The position numbers were made by a program, and so were the translations under genes. Source: Kineothrix alysoides (GTDB lineage Bacteria; Bacillota; Clostridia; Lachnospirales; Lachnospiraceae). Taken from it: 64,000 bases of DNA. The stretch covers positions 1,736,001-1,800,000 of the forward strand of contig NZ_JPNB01000001.1 in NCBI RefSeq assembly GCF_000732725.1. The letters are read 5' to 3'. Of the stretch, positions 53,405 through 62,865 are shown piece after piece. The notes under the pieces are model-generated. The model saw only the letters and a program-made list of their open reading frames with translations, ran no database searches and was not told the origin of the DNA. How positions within the stretch are numbered: position 1 is the stretch's first letter; every line of letters begins with the position of its first letter.

Positions 53405-54820
53405 TTATTCATTATAAATAACAGTGCTTTCACCTGCTGTTTGAGTCAAGAATTCTTTTGTTTGTTCCGGTTTATAGTCTCCGTATACACCCATTACATT
53501 ATCCCAAACATTGCTTAATCCTTTCTGCAGAATAGTTTCTGAAGGACCCCATCCTGCTACGGAAGGATATGCCTTACCGAATTCCAGCTGCTCTTTAAAT
53601 GCTTCTCTCATAGGCTCTTCTGATACGAAATCTGTTTCATAAGTTGCTTGTACAGTAGGTAAGTTACCGCAGAGCCTTTGATATGCAACCTGTGCATCTG
53701 GAGTCATTAAATATTCAATAATACGGTAAGCTGCTTCTTTGTTTGCAGAAGAGTTAAATACGCTCAAACCGCTGCCTCCGAAGAATGCATATCTTCCTGC
53801 AGGACCTGCCGGGAAAGGTGCTGTTCCGATTTTTTCTGCTAATTCAGGTTGTTCTCTTCTCAAAGTAGCAATTTCATATGCCCCAGTAAAGATGGTAGCT
53901 GCTTCACCTGAATTAAATAACGCTTCTACTTCTGCCGAGTTTTTCTCCAATGCAGGCATGCTCATAAGACCTTCCGAAGCTAATTCTGTATAGAATTTAA
54001 CGCCTTCATATGCTTCGTTTGAATCTACCACACTTGTCTTATTGTCATCTGCTATAAATTCACCGCCTGCACCCCAAATCCAAGGAGCAAAGTTATGTAT
54101 AACGTTCCAGTCATTTTTACCGGGCATTGCCAAAGGTGTTACTTCTTTTCCTTCAATGGTGACACCTTTCATTTTAGTTAAAGCTGCTTTAAAAGAATCC
54201 CAAGTTTCAAAATCTGTTTCAGGATTTACTCCTGCTGCTTCGCAAATGTCTTTTCTGTAGAATAATGCCCTTGTATCGATGAACCAAGGAGCTGCAAATC
54301 TTTCTTCGCCTGCACCTAAAATCTGTGTAGTAGGAAGTGTAGCAGGAACGAACGCTTCTTCTCCTCCGAACCTGTCATAGATTCCGGTTAAGTCTTCTAA
54401 AGCACCCATTGCCGCAACTGCTGCAACTTGTGTTGTTCCTAATTGAGTGATGTCGGGACCTTCTCCGCTTGTAGCAGCAGTTGTAATCTTAGTCCAGGCA
54501 GAACCCCAGTCAAGTACGGTTACTTGAATGTCAATATCTTGATTCTGTTCCAGAAAAGGAGCCATTACCGTTAAAAAGTCTGCTTCCGGCTCTCCACTAT
54601 TAGGCATGATCCACATAGTTACAATTGTTTTGCCGTCAGTTGTCTCTGCCGCAGGTGTATCTGCCTCTGAACCTGTGTCTTCCGTTTTAGAATCTTCATT
54701 CACTTCTTCTTTCACAGCTTCTGTCGATGTGGCTTTGGAATCGGTATTATTACCGCATCCCATTAATGATGTGGCTAAAAGTGATGCCGCTAATACTAAT
54801 GATAAGAATTTTACTTTCAT
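53405..54820 (-). CDS. Extracellular sugar-binding lipoprotein (beta-glucan locus)
   Basis: I start it at 54820 (MKVKFLSLVLAAS), where GGGGG is upstream. The 471-residue product has a lipoprotein signal ending SLMGCGNN, a Ser/Thr/Glu-rich linker and a CUT1 solute-binding domain (TIVTMWIMPNSGEPEADF...). It should bind oligosaccharides released by the GH5 and GH16 enzymes and pass them to the MalF/MalG permeases. It follows the YesM/YesN genes, which probably control it. Confidence 0.93.
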   Translation of the reverse strand: MKVKFLSLVLAASLLATSLMGCGNNTDSKATSTEAVKEEVNEDSKTEDTGSEADTPAAETTDGKTIVTMWIMPNSGEPEADFLTVMAPFLEQNQDIDIQVTVLDWGSAWTKITTAATSGEGPDITQLGTTQVAAVAAMGALEDLTGIYDRFGGEEAFVPATLPTTQILGAGEERFAAPWFIDTRALFYRKDICEAAGVNPETDFETWDSFKAALTKMKGVTIEGKEVTPLAMPGKNDWNVIHNFAPWIWGAGGEFIADDNKTSVVDSNEAYEGVKFYTELASEGLMSMPALEKNSAEVEALFNSGEAATIFTGAYEIATLRREQPELAEKIGTAPFPAGPAGRYAFFGGSGLSVFNSSANKEAAYRIIEYLMTPDAQVAYQRLCGNLPTVQATYETDFVSEEPMREAFKEQLEFGKAYPSVAGWGPSETILQKGLSNVWDNVMGVYGDYKPEQTKEFLTQTAGESTVIYNE

Positions 54821-54852
54821 TATGTACCCCCATTTATTTTTATGATACATAG

Positions 54853-54858
54853 ATTATA
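54853..54858 (-). promoter_or_regulatory. -10 element of the beta-glucan transporter promoter
   Basis: A perfect TATAAT on the minus strand, 33 bases before the binding-protein start, with no good -35 box. A weak -35 fits activation by the AraC-type regulator encoded upstream. Confidence 0.45.
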
Positions 54859-54925
54859 AGATAAACTCCCTTATTCTATAACCCTATAAAATTACGATAT
54901 TAATGGGTAAAATTCTTAAATCCTT

Positions 54926-56716
54926 CTATTCTTCATCCTTTTCCCCTGCTTTAAAAGGAATCTTTAAAAATACCTTTGTATATTCTCCCTCTTTTGATTC
55001 AATTGCTATGATATCCGCTATATTCTTAATGTCATAGGAAAGGGAAATTCTTGAAACTACAGACTTAACCCCAAATCCCGATTGAACTTCCAGCGGCTCA
55101 CCTTTCATAACTTTGTCGATGGTATCCTTTTTCATTCCGCTCCCGTTATCCGCCACACAAAGTTGTGTAAAGTCCCCATCGGCTTTTGCAGAAATAGTAA
55201 CATAAACAGGCTCACCCATCTGTTTAATACCGTATTTAATACTGTTTTCAACTAAAGTCTGAATGGTCATCTTCGGTATGAGAATTTCACGGCACTCTTC
55301 ATCAATATCATAGGAAACTCTTAAAATATCAGGATTGCGAATTAGGGCAATCTTAATATATTCCTGTGAAATTTCCAGTTCATTGGTAAGGGTTATCATA
55401 TCATTTCCCTGATTAAGACAGGCTCTGTAATATCTGGCAAGGGATTTAATCAGCTGATTGGCAGATTCTTTTTCTTCCACACTGATTAAAATACTGGCTG
55501 CATTTAATGTATTGTATAAAAAATGAGGCTTGATCTGATGGTTAATTACTGATAATTCCAATCCCTTTTGAAGCTTCTCTCTTCTTTTTACTTCCACGAT
55601 CAAAGTCTTTATCTGTTCCATCATCTCATTTAAGGCTTTAGAAATATCGTCGGCTTCTGAATAGTATTTTTCTTTGGAAAAAAGAATATCTAAATTTCCT
55701 TGTATCCCTATATCACGGGCTCTTTTCGCAATTTCTTCAAGAGGACCGGTAACCCTTTTTTTTATGATAATGGATACAATTATAATAAATTCCATGGTTA
55801 TGATCAGCATGAAAATCAAAGCAAACTCTATGTTGGCGCGAAATATGGAGTTCTTTGTCATCCCGTAGATTTCTCCCCGAATGCTTTCCATAGGTTGAGA
55901 ACTATATTTGCGGGTGCTAAATAACCTCCATAAGCTTTTTGGGCTCTCGTCAAAATTCAGTTTCCCACTATAAGTTTCTATTTCCCCGCCTGCCGGAAAT
56001 GAAATCATATTTCCTGATTCACTTTTTATAAGAACCTCATATCCTACTTCCCGGAGATAAAAATCAAAGCTTTTTTGAAGTAAATTAGGGTCTAAGAACA
56101 CAATCAGATATCCCAGATGCTGCAGGCTTTTTTTGGACCGTATGCTGCTTACCAGATAAAAGGTATTTATCCCTTGATCTCCTGCGGAATCTTTTCCTAT
56201 CTCCCAATAATAGCTGCTTTTACCCTGCTTAAGGTTTTCTATATCCAGCCGCTGCAAAAGTTCCTGAGGATCTTGTCCAAATGTGGGCTGCTTATATTCC
56301 GATACCGCTCCGTCTTCCATAATAATATGGATGGATTGGATTTCACTTCTTTCCGCCATTTTATTCATTAAAAATGTGCTGATCTGCTTGATTTTTCCTT
56401 CCCCTGTTTCATCTAATCTTGATTGTAACCCTTCTTCAATGACCAGGTTATAAGAAAACTTTCTAATATCCTCCAGCTGCATATTGATAAAATAAGAAAA
56501 AGTATCCAATATCCGACTGTTATCTAAATTTTGACGGTATACCATCTCTTTTCCGGTAATAGCGACGAAAAAAAAGAAGCCCAAAAGTAAGGATATCAGC
56601 ATTGCCCTAATATAACTGCCCAGCAATACACTGGTTATTGTTTTATCTGAATTTTTACTTATTATTTTTTTACTCCGATATTTCATAGTTCTCACACTCT
56701 GTTTTCTTATACTCAT
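54926..56716 (-). CDS. YesM-type sensor histidine kinase
   Basis: About 596 residues. Two membrane helices (about 31-52 and 295-320) flank an extracellular sensor of about 240 residues; HAMP-like linker follows, then the His_kinase block with the phospho-acceptor His in NHQIKPHFLYNTLNAA and the ATP-binding motifs LVENSIKYGI and DNGSGM. The gene overlaps the regulator gene by 47 bases if ATG 56716 is used, or 17 with ATG 56686; neither has a strong ribosome site, consistent with coupling. It probably senses sugars outside the cell and phosphorylates the YesN-type partner. Confidence 0.92.
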   Translation of the reverse strand: MSIRKQSVRTMKYRSKKIISKNSDKTITSVLLGSYIRAMLISLLLGFFFFVAITGKEMVYRQNLDNSRILDTFSYFINMQLEDIRKFSYNLVIEEGLQSRLDETGEGKIKQISTFLMNKMAERSEIQSIHIIMEDGAVSEYKQPTFGQDPQELLQRLDIENLKQGKSSYYWEIGKDSAGDQGINTFYLVSSIRSKKSLQHLGYLIVFLDPNLLQKSFDFYLREVGYEVLIKSESGNMISFPAGGEIETYSGKLNFDESPKSLWRLFSTRKYSSQPMESIRGEIYGMTKNSIFRANIEFALIFMLIITMEFIIIVSIIIKKRVTGPLEEIAKRARDIGIQGNLDILFSKEKYYSEADDISKALNEMMEQIKTLIVEVKRREKLQKGLELSVINHQIKPHFLYNTLNAASILISVEEKESANQLIKSLARYYRACLNQGNDMITLTNELEISQEYIKIALIRNPDILRVSYDIDEECREILIPKMTIQTLVENSIKYGIKQMGEPVYVTISAKADGDFTQLCVADNGSGMKKDTIDKVMKGEPLEVQSGFGVKSVVSRISLSYDIKNIADIIAIESKEGEYTKVFLKIPFKAGEKDEE

Positions 56717-57728
56717 TAGGCGTCATGCCGATGTATTTTTTGAATAGCTTAGTAAAGTAAGTCGTATCCGTATATCCCAGGTAATTGCATACTTCATAAA
56801 TCCGCATATTCTTTTCTTTCAACAAATATTTTGCCCGCTTTATTTTGGTTCTGGTCACATAATTAAGGAAATTCTCGCTGGTTTCCTGCTTAAATAAACT
56901 GCAAAAATAATTTTTACTGATTCCCAATGCATCGCTGATTTCAGTTAAACTTATTTTATCATCCACATGTTCCACCACATACTGGCATGCCAGCCTTACT
57001 ACATTATCCTTATATACCACCATATAGCTTTCCAAAATGGAAAAAAGACTCTTTACCTCTTTTTCAAATTGAGCCATTAAATCAGCCTTTGTCATATATT
57101 TTTGCTGATTCAGGGTCAAATACAGATCGAGCCGTTCCAGCTTGTTCAGATTATAATATTTTTTATTTACCGCTTGTACAATTTCTTCTAAAATATAAGA
57201 GAAACGAAAGCATGTACCGCTTATGTCCTCTTTATCATATTGAGCTTCTTCCTCCAGAATATCCTCAAGCAGTTCAAACGCTTTTTTATCTGTTAATAAC
57301 ACCGACTCAATTAACTTATTATCCTTTTCTCTGGAAAAACTTCTGTCTATGGAAACAATCAGTTTTTCCTTTATCTGCTCCAATACTTTTATGATTTGTT
57401 CTTCCACAATAGGTTTTAGTATATAGTCTGCCACTCCGTACCGGATCGCGGACTTGGCATACCCAAATTCTGCATAGGCTGTTAAGATAACAATGACCTG
57501 CTTGCCTTTTGATTCCTTTACCCTTTTTATATATTCAATTCCGTCCATAATTGGCATTTCAATATCAGTAATAATTAAATCAACTTTATTTTCCTTGAGC
57601 TGCTGTAACCCTTCCTCCCCGTTTTGAGCCTCACATACTACACGAAACCCCAACTGTTCCCAGGGTATTAATTTTTTTAATCCCAATCTTACAATAGGTT
57701 CATCATCTACAATTTGTACGCAAAACAT
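56670..57728 (-). CDS. YesN-type response regulator with AraC DNA-binding domain
   Basis: A 352-residue regulator: receiver domain with Asp9-Asp10 and phospho-acceptor Asp55 (LIITDIEMPIMDG), Lys in ILKP, a linker of about 120 residues, and an AraC/XylS helix-turn-helix pair at about 250-348 (ISLTEISDALGISKNYFCSLF and GYTDTTYFTKLFKKYIGMTP). Partner of the kinase encoded next. By position it is the likely activator of the transporter and glucanase genes of this locus. Confidence 0.94.
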   Translation of the reverse strand: MFCVQIVDDEPIVRLGLKKLIPWEQLGFRVVCEAQNGEEGLQQLKENKVDLIITDIEMPIMDGIEYIKRVKESKGKQVIVILTAYAEFGYAKSAIRYGVADYILKPIVEEQIIKVLEQIKEKLIVSIDRSFSREKDNKLIESVLLTDKKAFELLEDILEEEAQYDKEDISGTCFRFSYILEEIVQAVNKKYYNLNKLERLDLYLTLNQQKYMTKADLMAQFEKEVKSLFSILESYMVVYKDNVVRLACQYVVEHVDDKISLTEISDALGISKNYFCSLFKQETSENFLNYVTRTKIKRAKYLLKEKNMRIYEVCNYLGYTDTTYFTKLFKKYIGMTPNEYKKTECENYEISE

Positions 57729-57843
57729 ATGTATACCTCCTACTTTAGTACCACCTATACTTTAATAAATTTCCCCTTATAATACAAGCTATAAAGAAAT
57801 AAAGATTCCAGGCTGGAAATGAGGCATTCCCTTTATTCAAAAG

Positions 57844-57915
57844 AAAAGGACGGCGTAAAATAAATGCCCTGGTCATACCCTTCTTTTCATGGACATTTTT
57901 CTACACCATCCTTTT
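57844..57915 (-). terminator. Long imperfect terminator hairpin after the GH5 gene
   Basis: AAAAGGACGGCGTA (57844-57857) pairs with TACACCATCCTTTT (57902-57915) with two mismatches; inside AAATG/CATTT pairs again. On the minus strand it ends in a T-rich tract. It starts five bases past the GH5 stop. Confidence 0.6.
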
Positions 57916-57919
57916 TATT

Positions 57920-59005
57920 TTATTTGCTTCTAAACCAATTTCGAATCCATTGGCCGCCTTCCGTTAAGTCGCTCTCCTCCCAATCGCAAATTTTTGTACT
58001 CTTAAAGGAAATGGCACTGCTGGCCTCGTTTTTATTTGCAAGATTCCAGCAGATATAACTTACGTTTTTCTCATCAAGAAGGGTAAGCCATTTTGTTGTT
58101 TGTTCCACATCATTACCTCCGTCGCCGGAAGCTTCACACATACCGAACTCGCTGACAAACACAGGAAGCCCTGCATCCAGACAGCTTTCCAATCTTTCGC
58201 GCAGCCAATCCGTGTGGGTTGCAGCATAAAAGTGCAATGCGTACATAACATTATCATATTCAAGGGGAGAAGCCGCTGCTTTATCAATATCCTGGCTCCA
58301 AGTAGGTGTCCCTACAATAATAACAGCATTTTCATCATTTGCCCTTATAATGGGAATTACTTCATCCGCATAACTTTTTATGCTGTCCCATGTAGCACTT
58401 TTACAAGGTTCGTTGCATATCTCATATATGACATTATCAAGTCCGCTATAAAGACTTGACATTTCATCAAAAAATTCTATTGCATCATCTTTATATACAT
58501 TTGGATCTTCATCATTTAACACATGCCAGTCGATAATAACGTACATCCCAAGATCCGTGGCATATTCTACGCCTTTTTTAACAAGTGTCCTCAACTTTTC
58601 TTTGTCTGCGCTGCTTGTGGCATATCCTCCGTTTTCATACGTATACATGGCTATTCTTACACAATTTGTATTCCAATCGTCGCGCATATCTTTGAAAGCA
58701 TCATAATTGATATATTGAGGGAACCACGCAATGCCATGGGTCGACATTCCCCTGAGCTGAACCGGATTTTCACTGCTGTCTACAAGTTCTGTTCCTTCTA
58801 CGTGTAAAACGCCATGTTCTAAAAAAGGGGGGGACTTCTCATCTTTTGCAGCATCCTTATTTACATCATCCGGTAATGCGGTTGCACCGTTATCTGAAAA
58901 ATTGCTGCTTTCCTTACTTTGCAGTTGATTACAGCCGGTCAGCATCATAAGAGTTAAGCTTAAAGCTGCCGAAATAATTAATTGCTTTATGTATTGGCTT
59001 TTCAT
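57920..59005 (-). CDS. GH5 endoglucanase lipoprotein
   Basis: I start it at 59005 (MKSQYIKQLIISAAL), where GAGGGA is well placed. The 361-residue product has a lipoprotein signal ending MMLTGCNQ, a short linker and a GH5 catalytic domain: opening RGMSTHGIAWFPQYIN, acid/base Glu in IYEICNEPC and nucleophile Glu in VFVSEFGMCE; the overall pattern is that of subfamily-2-type beta-1,4-endoglucanases. It should cut beta-glucans at the cell surface for uptake by the ABC system. It has its own terminator, so it is probably a separate transcript from YesMN. Confidence 0.92.
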   Translation of the reverse strand: MKSQYIKQLIISAALSLTLMMLTGCNQLQSKESSNFSDNGATALPDDVNKDAAKDEKSPPFLEHGVLHVEGTELVDSSENPVQLRGMSTHGIAWFPQYINYDAFKDMRDDWNTNCVRIAMYTYENGGYATSSADKEKLRTLVKKGVEYATDLGMYVIIDWHVLNDEDPNVYKDDAIEFFDEMSSLYSGLDNVIYEICNEPCKSATWDSIKSYADEVIPIIRANDENAVIIVGTPTWSQDIDKAAASPLEYDNVMYALHFYAATHTDWLRERLESCLDAGLPVFVSEFGMCEASGDGGNDVEQTTKWLTLLDEKNVSYICWNLANKNEASSAISFKSTKICDWEESDLTEGGQWIRNWFRSK

Positions 59006-59086
59006 AAATATTTCCCTCATTTTTTTCAGTATATCTATCTATATTACCTTATATTTCCCTTTATATTAACTATATAAAATTCCGAT

Positions 59087-59098
59087 TTACCAAGGTAA
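59087..59098. promoter_or_regulatory. TTACC-N2-GGTAA palindrome upstream of the GH5 gene
   Basis: TTACCAAGGTAA lies about 85 bases before the GH5 start in a very A+T-rich 250-base gap; it could be an operator. Nothing else stands out between 59006 and 59254. Confidence 0.3.
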
Positions 59099-59254
59099 TA
59101 TTACTATCGCTCCTTTCAGGTAATTAATCTGTTTAAGAAAAATAATCCGTATCCCAAAAAAGGAAGCATATCATCAATATATTGAATTGGAAAAAGGAAA
59201 AATTACATTTCCCTTTCTAATACCGGCATAAAATCAAATTTAACATTATTATTT

Positions 59255-59755
59255 TCAGCCTTCCTCCTTAATCACATCCTTATATACAAAATCAATTGTG
59301 TCTTCCGCTTCAAGTTCCCTTGTCAATATTGCTTCCGGAATAATTCCTATAAAATCCTTGTCCCTCCACCATTGCCGCATAGCGTCTGCCCCGAACTCGT
59401 TAGAACTGGATTTAGTCTGATGTCTTTTTAGAGTTTCTTCAAATGACAAATCGTAATAATAGGCAAATATGTTATCAAATTGGGCTGTCGCGAGTTCAAA
59501 CAACGGTTTGTACCAGTCCGCATACATAATTCCCTCTAGAATAACAATATCACAATTACTTTTTCCATATATCAGTAGTTCCATCATCAACGGGAGTGCC
59601 TTTGTATCAAAACCATCTTTAACCTTCAGAATATCTCTGCGTACTACATCCTGAGAAATCAACATTGTATTATGACCAAATTTCTGCTGTAATCCTTTTG
59701 CTATTGTTGTTTTTCCGCTGCCCGAGTTTCCTCTGATAATAATTAAACTAGACAT
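59255..59755 (-). CDS. P-loop kinase-like protein
   Basis: A 166-residue P-loop NTPase. Walker A is RGNSGSGKTT (residues 8-17), and the ISQDVVRRDILK and CDIVILEGIMY segments resemble those of nucleoside or small-molecule kinases such as the chloramphenicol phosphotransferase/zeta-toxin-like group. It is soluble. Such proteins phosphorylate small molecules; the substrate is not known. It stands alone between unrelated neighbours, with a good ribosome site (TAGGAGAA). Confidence 0.85.
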   Translation of the reverse strand: MSSLIIIRGNSGSGKTTIAKGLQQKFGHNTMLISQDVVRRDILKVKDGFDTKALPLMMELLIYGKSNCDIVILEGIMYADWYKPLFELATAQFDNIFAYYYDLSFEETLKRHQTKSSSNEFGADAMRQWWRDKDFIGIIPEAILTRELEAEDTIDFVYKDVIKEEG

Positions 59756-59785
59756 AATTCTTCTCCTATAAACACTTATTTCACT

Positions 59786-59872
59786 CTAATTAATCAGCTT
59801 AAATATATCTGTTAACTCATTAACACTGAGAACAGCTTCGGACAAATCCACATTAGAAAAATGAAATTGTTT
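59786..59872 (-). pseudogene. Possible gene tail upstream of the kinase gene
   Basis: A start-less frame reads KQFHFSNVDLSEAVLSVNEL then TDIFKLIN and stops at 59786. It looks like the C-terminus of a protein whose front is missing. The rest of the 59756-60023 gap is A+T rich and holds nothing I can name. Confidence 0.3.
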
Positions 59873-60023
59873 TTAGAGGCGGAATCTTAACTGTTTCTAT
59901 TAATTTGTGTTCTGCTTACTTTTCTATAGTAGATTCCTTCTCTTGATTATTTTACCATAAATTTTGAAACTACAGTATAAGTCATCATTCTTTTGAGCAG
60001 GAGAATCTATTTCATTAAGGTCA

Positions 60024-60155
60024 TTACCCCTTATTATATAAATCCACAGCGCAAATCGGAATTTTAAATACACTAATCATTTCACTAGCATTTTCTCCAT
60101 TCCGATAATATTCAAATACATATCCTGGATTAAGATTAAAAGGTTTTTGCTGCAA
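60024..60155 (-). CDS. Possible 43-residue ORF overlapping the azoreductase end
   Basis: TTG at 60155, preceded by GAGG at six bases, opens 43 codons: QQKPFNLNPGYVFEYYRNGE then NASEMISVFKIPICAVDLYNKG. The composition is protein-like. It overlaps the last 20 bases of the azoreductase gene in another frame. It could be a small gene with a rare start or the tail of a lost gene. Confidence 0.3.
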   Translation of the reverse strand: MQQKPFNLNPGYVFEYYRNGENASEMISVFKIPICAVDLYNKG

Positions 60156-60741
60156 TCACTGCCTCATGTATTGCCTTGTTAAGAATAGCTTCCACGTCCT
60201 CACCTATCACATCTAGTTTTTCTGCTGCTATAGAAGTAAAATCTGTTATTCCCAAGAATCCAAATGCGGTTCTTAAATACCTTTCTCCCATCTCATAATT
60301 GCTCTCGGGTTCAGAACTGTACCCTCCGCCACGAGTAACAATATAGATTGCCTTCTTCCCCATGAGCAATCCTACCGCTCCCTTCTCGGTATATTTAAAA
60401 GTAAGTCCAGTTACTGTAATATAGTCAATATATGCCTTTAATATTGCCGGAATACTGAGATTCCACATCGGAGCAGCCACAATATATTTATCAGCCTCTG
60501 CAAATTGATACGTATATTGGAGAACTGGATGTTTTTTACTCTCCTCTGTTTTGGGTCCGTACACCGTAGCGATATCATCAACTGATAAAAAATGAATTTT
60601 CTCCTGACTAAGATCAAGTATACTTATTTCATCCAAAGGGTTCATACGTTTATATTCCTCCAGAAATCTGTCAGCTATCCTAAATGTTCTTGATTCACCT
60701 TCCGATTTTGCATTAGCTTTAATATACAGTACTTTACTCAT
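60136..60741 (-). CDS. azoR: FMN-dependent NADH azoreductase
   Basis: A 201-residue flavodoxin-fold quinone/azo reductase of the AzoR/AcpD family. Landmarks are KVLYIKANAKSEGESRTF at the N-terminus (FMN phosphate loop), AAPMWNLSIPAILKAYIDY, and TRGGGYSS near residue 135. It transfers electrons from NADH via FMN to quinones or azo compounds, which may protect against electrophiles. A strong AAGGAG precedes the start. It is in the same direction as the SDR genes upstream but about 215 bases from them. Confidence 0.93.
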   Translation of the reverse strand: MSKVLYIKANAKSEGESRTFRIADRFLEEYKRMNPLDEISILDLSQEKIHFLSVDDIATVYGPKTEESKKHPVLQYTYQFAEADKYIVAAPMWNLSIPAILKAYIDYITVTGLTFKYTEKGAVGLLMGKKAIYIVTRGGGYSSEPESNYEMGERYLRTAFGFLGITDFTSIAAEKLDVIGEDVEAILNKAIHEAVIAAKTF

Positions 60742-60955
60742 AATAAAATCTCCTTTTCTAATTAAAATATCATGTCAAAACTTATTGGTTTTTATTCTTA
60801 AAACGCCTGTTGTAATCACCAAAAACTTGACTCCGTTATTTTTTACAGTTTTATTTCATTCAAGTAATCGTTCGGACATTGCATCAGCTTTCCCACCTGC
60901 TGTTTCACAAAAGTATCCTCTTGATCGCACATGCTGACTGGTATCTGATCTGATT
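60742..60955 (-). other. Gap with an open coding-like tail
   Basis: Directly past the SDR stop another minus-strand frame stays open to 60856 (SIEIRSDTSQHVRSRGYFCE then TAGGKADAMSERLLE). It may be a remnant of a gene or an altered SDR tail. No promoter pattern for azoR was convincing. Confidence 0.25.
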
Positions 60956-61858
60956 TCAATAGAGCAAGCCCTGCAAGGTTTCACCCCGTGTAAGTTTCGC
61001 ATATGCAGCACTTGTGTTCCACAATTCCAGTGCATTTTCCATGTCATAGGAAAGTGAGGAAGACCTCTTTTCTTCTATTCCTCTATCAAAGTATTTCCCT
61101 GTTGCCCTTGCAAGATAAGGGTCAGTAATAATCTGAGATAACGCTAAAGCAGATTTCTCCAGTGAGCCTATCCTATCCGATACCTGTTGCAAAAATGACT
61201 CTGTGAAACGGGATTTGTCCGGAGCAAAGCCTGTATCAATCATCAAACCAGGATTAAATGCGTTGATTATAATACCTGCCCCGATACGTATAAGCCTTGC
61301 AGACAACTCATAGGTAAAATAAAGGTTGCACAGCTTGGAATATGAATAGCGAACAAAATTTCCTTCGAGAGTTTCATCCGGGCCGGCAATTGCTGCTGTT
61401 CCCGGCCAGGTCAGCTCCGCACCCGGAGGGTCATGCATGTCACTGCTCACCACGGCAATCCGCCCTGACGGCAGCATGGAAGGAAGCAGCAGATTTGTCA
61501 GCAGAAAATGTCCCAAATGATTGGTTTCGAAAACAATATCAAAGCCATCAGACGTTTTCCCGATATTGGTTCCATTGATTCCTGCGTTACATACAAGACC
61601 GTATAAAGGCAAATTTAGCTCCTTGTATTTTGATACGAAGGCCCGGATCGAAGCAAATGATGATACGTCGAGTTCCATTGCCTCAATATGTGGATTGCCG
61701 CTTATCTGTATGAGGTCAGCTTTGGCCTGTTCGGCTTTCATTGTATCGCGGCAGGCTAATATTATGCAATATTCCGTGTTGTGTGCAATATTTTGTGCAC
61801 ATTCGAATCCAAGTCCTGAATTCGCCCCTGTAATGACCACTGTCTTTTTATCATCCAT
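60956..61858 (-). CDS. Short-chain dehydrogenase/reductase (paralogue 1)
   Basis: A 300-residue SDR with the cofactor motif TGANSGLG (residues 10-17), CNAGINGT near 91, and the catalytic Tyr-x-x-x-Lys in YSYSKLCN. The pattern is closest to the retinol-dehydrogenase/protochlorophyllide-reductase-like SDR group. It uses NAD(P)H to reduce or oxidise an unknown carbonyl. It is strongly similar along its whole length to the next gene upstream, so the two arose by tandem duplication. Confidence 0.93.
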   Translation of the reverse strand: MDDKKTVVITGANSGLGFECAQNIAHNTEYCIILACRDTMKAEQAKADLIQISGNPHIEAMELDVSSFASIRAFVSKYKELNLPLYGLVCNAGINGTNIGKTSDGFDIVFETNHLGHFLLTNLLLPSMLPSGRIAVVSSDMHDPPGAELTWPGTAAIAGPDETLEGNFVRYSYSKLCNLYFTYELSARLIRIGAGIIINAFNPGLMIDTGFAPDKSRFTESFLQQVSDRIGSLEKSALALSQIITDPYLARATGKYFDRGIEEKRSSSLSYDMENALELWNTSAAYAKLTRGETLQGLLY

Positions 61859-61927
61859 ATTATAGTAAATCCCTTTCTATTTATTATTCTACACTGTCAT
61901 TATTGTTTTCAAGGTAGATTTTAATTA

Positions 61928-62821
61928 TTATGTGGAAGATGTTATTTTTGTAAATTCAACGCTCTTATTCCATAAGTCCATTGTATTTTCAAGGTTGTAC
62001 GAAAGCGGTGAGGACTTTCTCTCAACCGTACCCCTATCATAATATTTACCTGTCTTTTCTCCATAAATCTGCTCTGTTACCAACTCTGCCAGTCCCTTAG
62101 CAGACACTTCAAGAGAGCCTGCTCTGTCCGCAAAAATCTTTTTTGCCACAAAGGTCAGGAAGCCGGGATACTTGGGCATGAAATTAGTTTCCATCATCAA
62201 ACCCGGGTTAAAAGCATTAACTACTATTTTTGAATTATTATTGATAAGTCTTCTGCTCAACTCATAAGTAAAGTACAAATTACATAACTTAGAAAACGAG
62301 TAGCGCCGCATATGATTTTTTTCCAGCTTATTATCAGGATGTGCCAATGCCAATGTACCCGGCCAGACAAGCTGTCTACCCGGCGGACAGTGCATATCGC
62401 TGCTCACCATAACAATTCGGCCGGCGGGTTGCATCGAAGGAAGTAAAAGATGAACTAGTAAAAAATGTCCCAGATGGTTGGTTGCGAACACTGAATCATA
62501 GCCATCCGCCGTTATTTCCATATTCCTTCCGGATATTCCCGCATTACAAATAAGAGCATATAGTGAAGGAAATTGCTGCTCCTTATATTTCTTTACAAAG
62601 TCCCGGACAGAGGCAAGTGAAGATACATCGAGTTCCAGAATGTGAATATCTGAATTTCCGCTGTTTTCAATAACCTCCTGCTTTGCCCGTTCTGCCTTTG
62701 CTTTATTCCGGCAGGCAAGTATCACCTGATATTCCATGGAGGCACTCGCAATCATTTTAGCGCTTGCCAGCCCCAAGCCTGAATTGGCTCCGGTAATGAT
62801 GATTGTTTTTTTATTATTCAT
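61928..62821 (-). CDS. Short-chain dehydrogenase/reductase (paralogue 2)
   Basis: A 297-residue SDR from ATG 62821 (MNNKKTIIITGANSGLGLAS), preceded by GGGAGG at a rather long distance; an ATG 30 bases upstream has no good site. It has TGANSGLG, CNAGISG and YSFSKLCN (catalytic Tyr and Lys). Many stretches match paralogue 1 (LGHFLL, GRIVMVSSDMHCPPG, FNPGLM). Paralogue 1, a pyridoxamine-oxidase-like gene and an amidohydrolase gene lie in the same direction, perhaps a small redox or detoxification cluster. Confidence 0.93.
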   Translation of the reverse strand: MNNKKTIIITGANSGLGLASAKMIASASMEYQVILACRNKAKAERAKQEVIENSGNSDIHILELDVSSLASVRDFVKKYKEQQFPSLYALICNAGISGRNMEITADGYDSVFATNHLGHFLLVHLLLPSMQPAGRIVMVSSDMHCPPGRQLVWPGTLALAHPDNKLEKNHMRRYSFSKLCNLYFTYELSRRLINNNSKIVVNAFNPGLMMETNFMPKYPGFLTFVAKKIFADRAGSLEVSAKGLAELVTEQIYGEKTGKYYDRGTVERKSSPLSYNLENTMDLWNKSVEFTKITSST

Positions 62822-62865
62822 TACAGTATACAATCCTCCCTTTTCATTCAATATGCATAAGTAAT

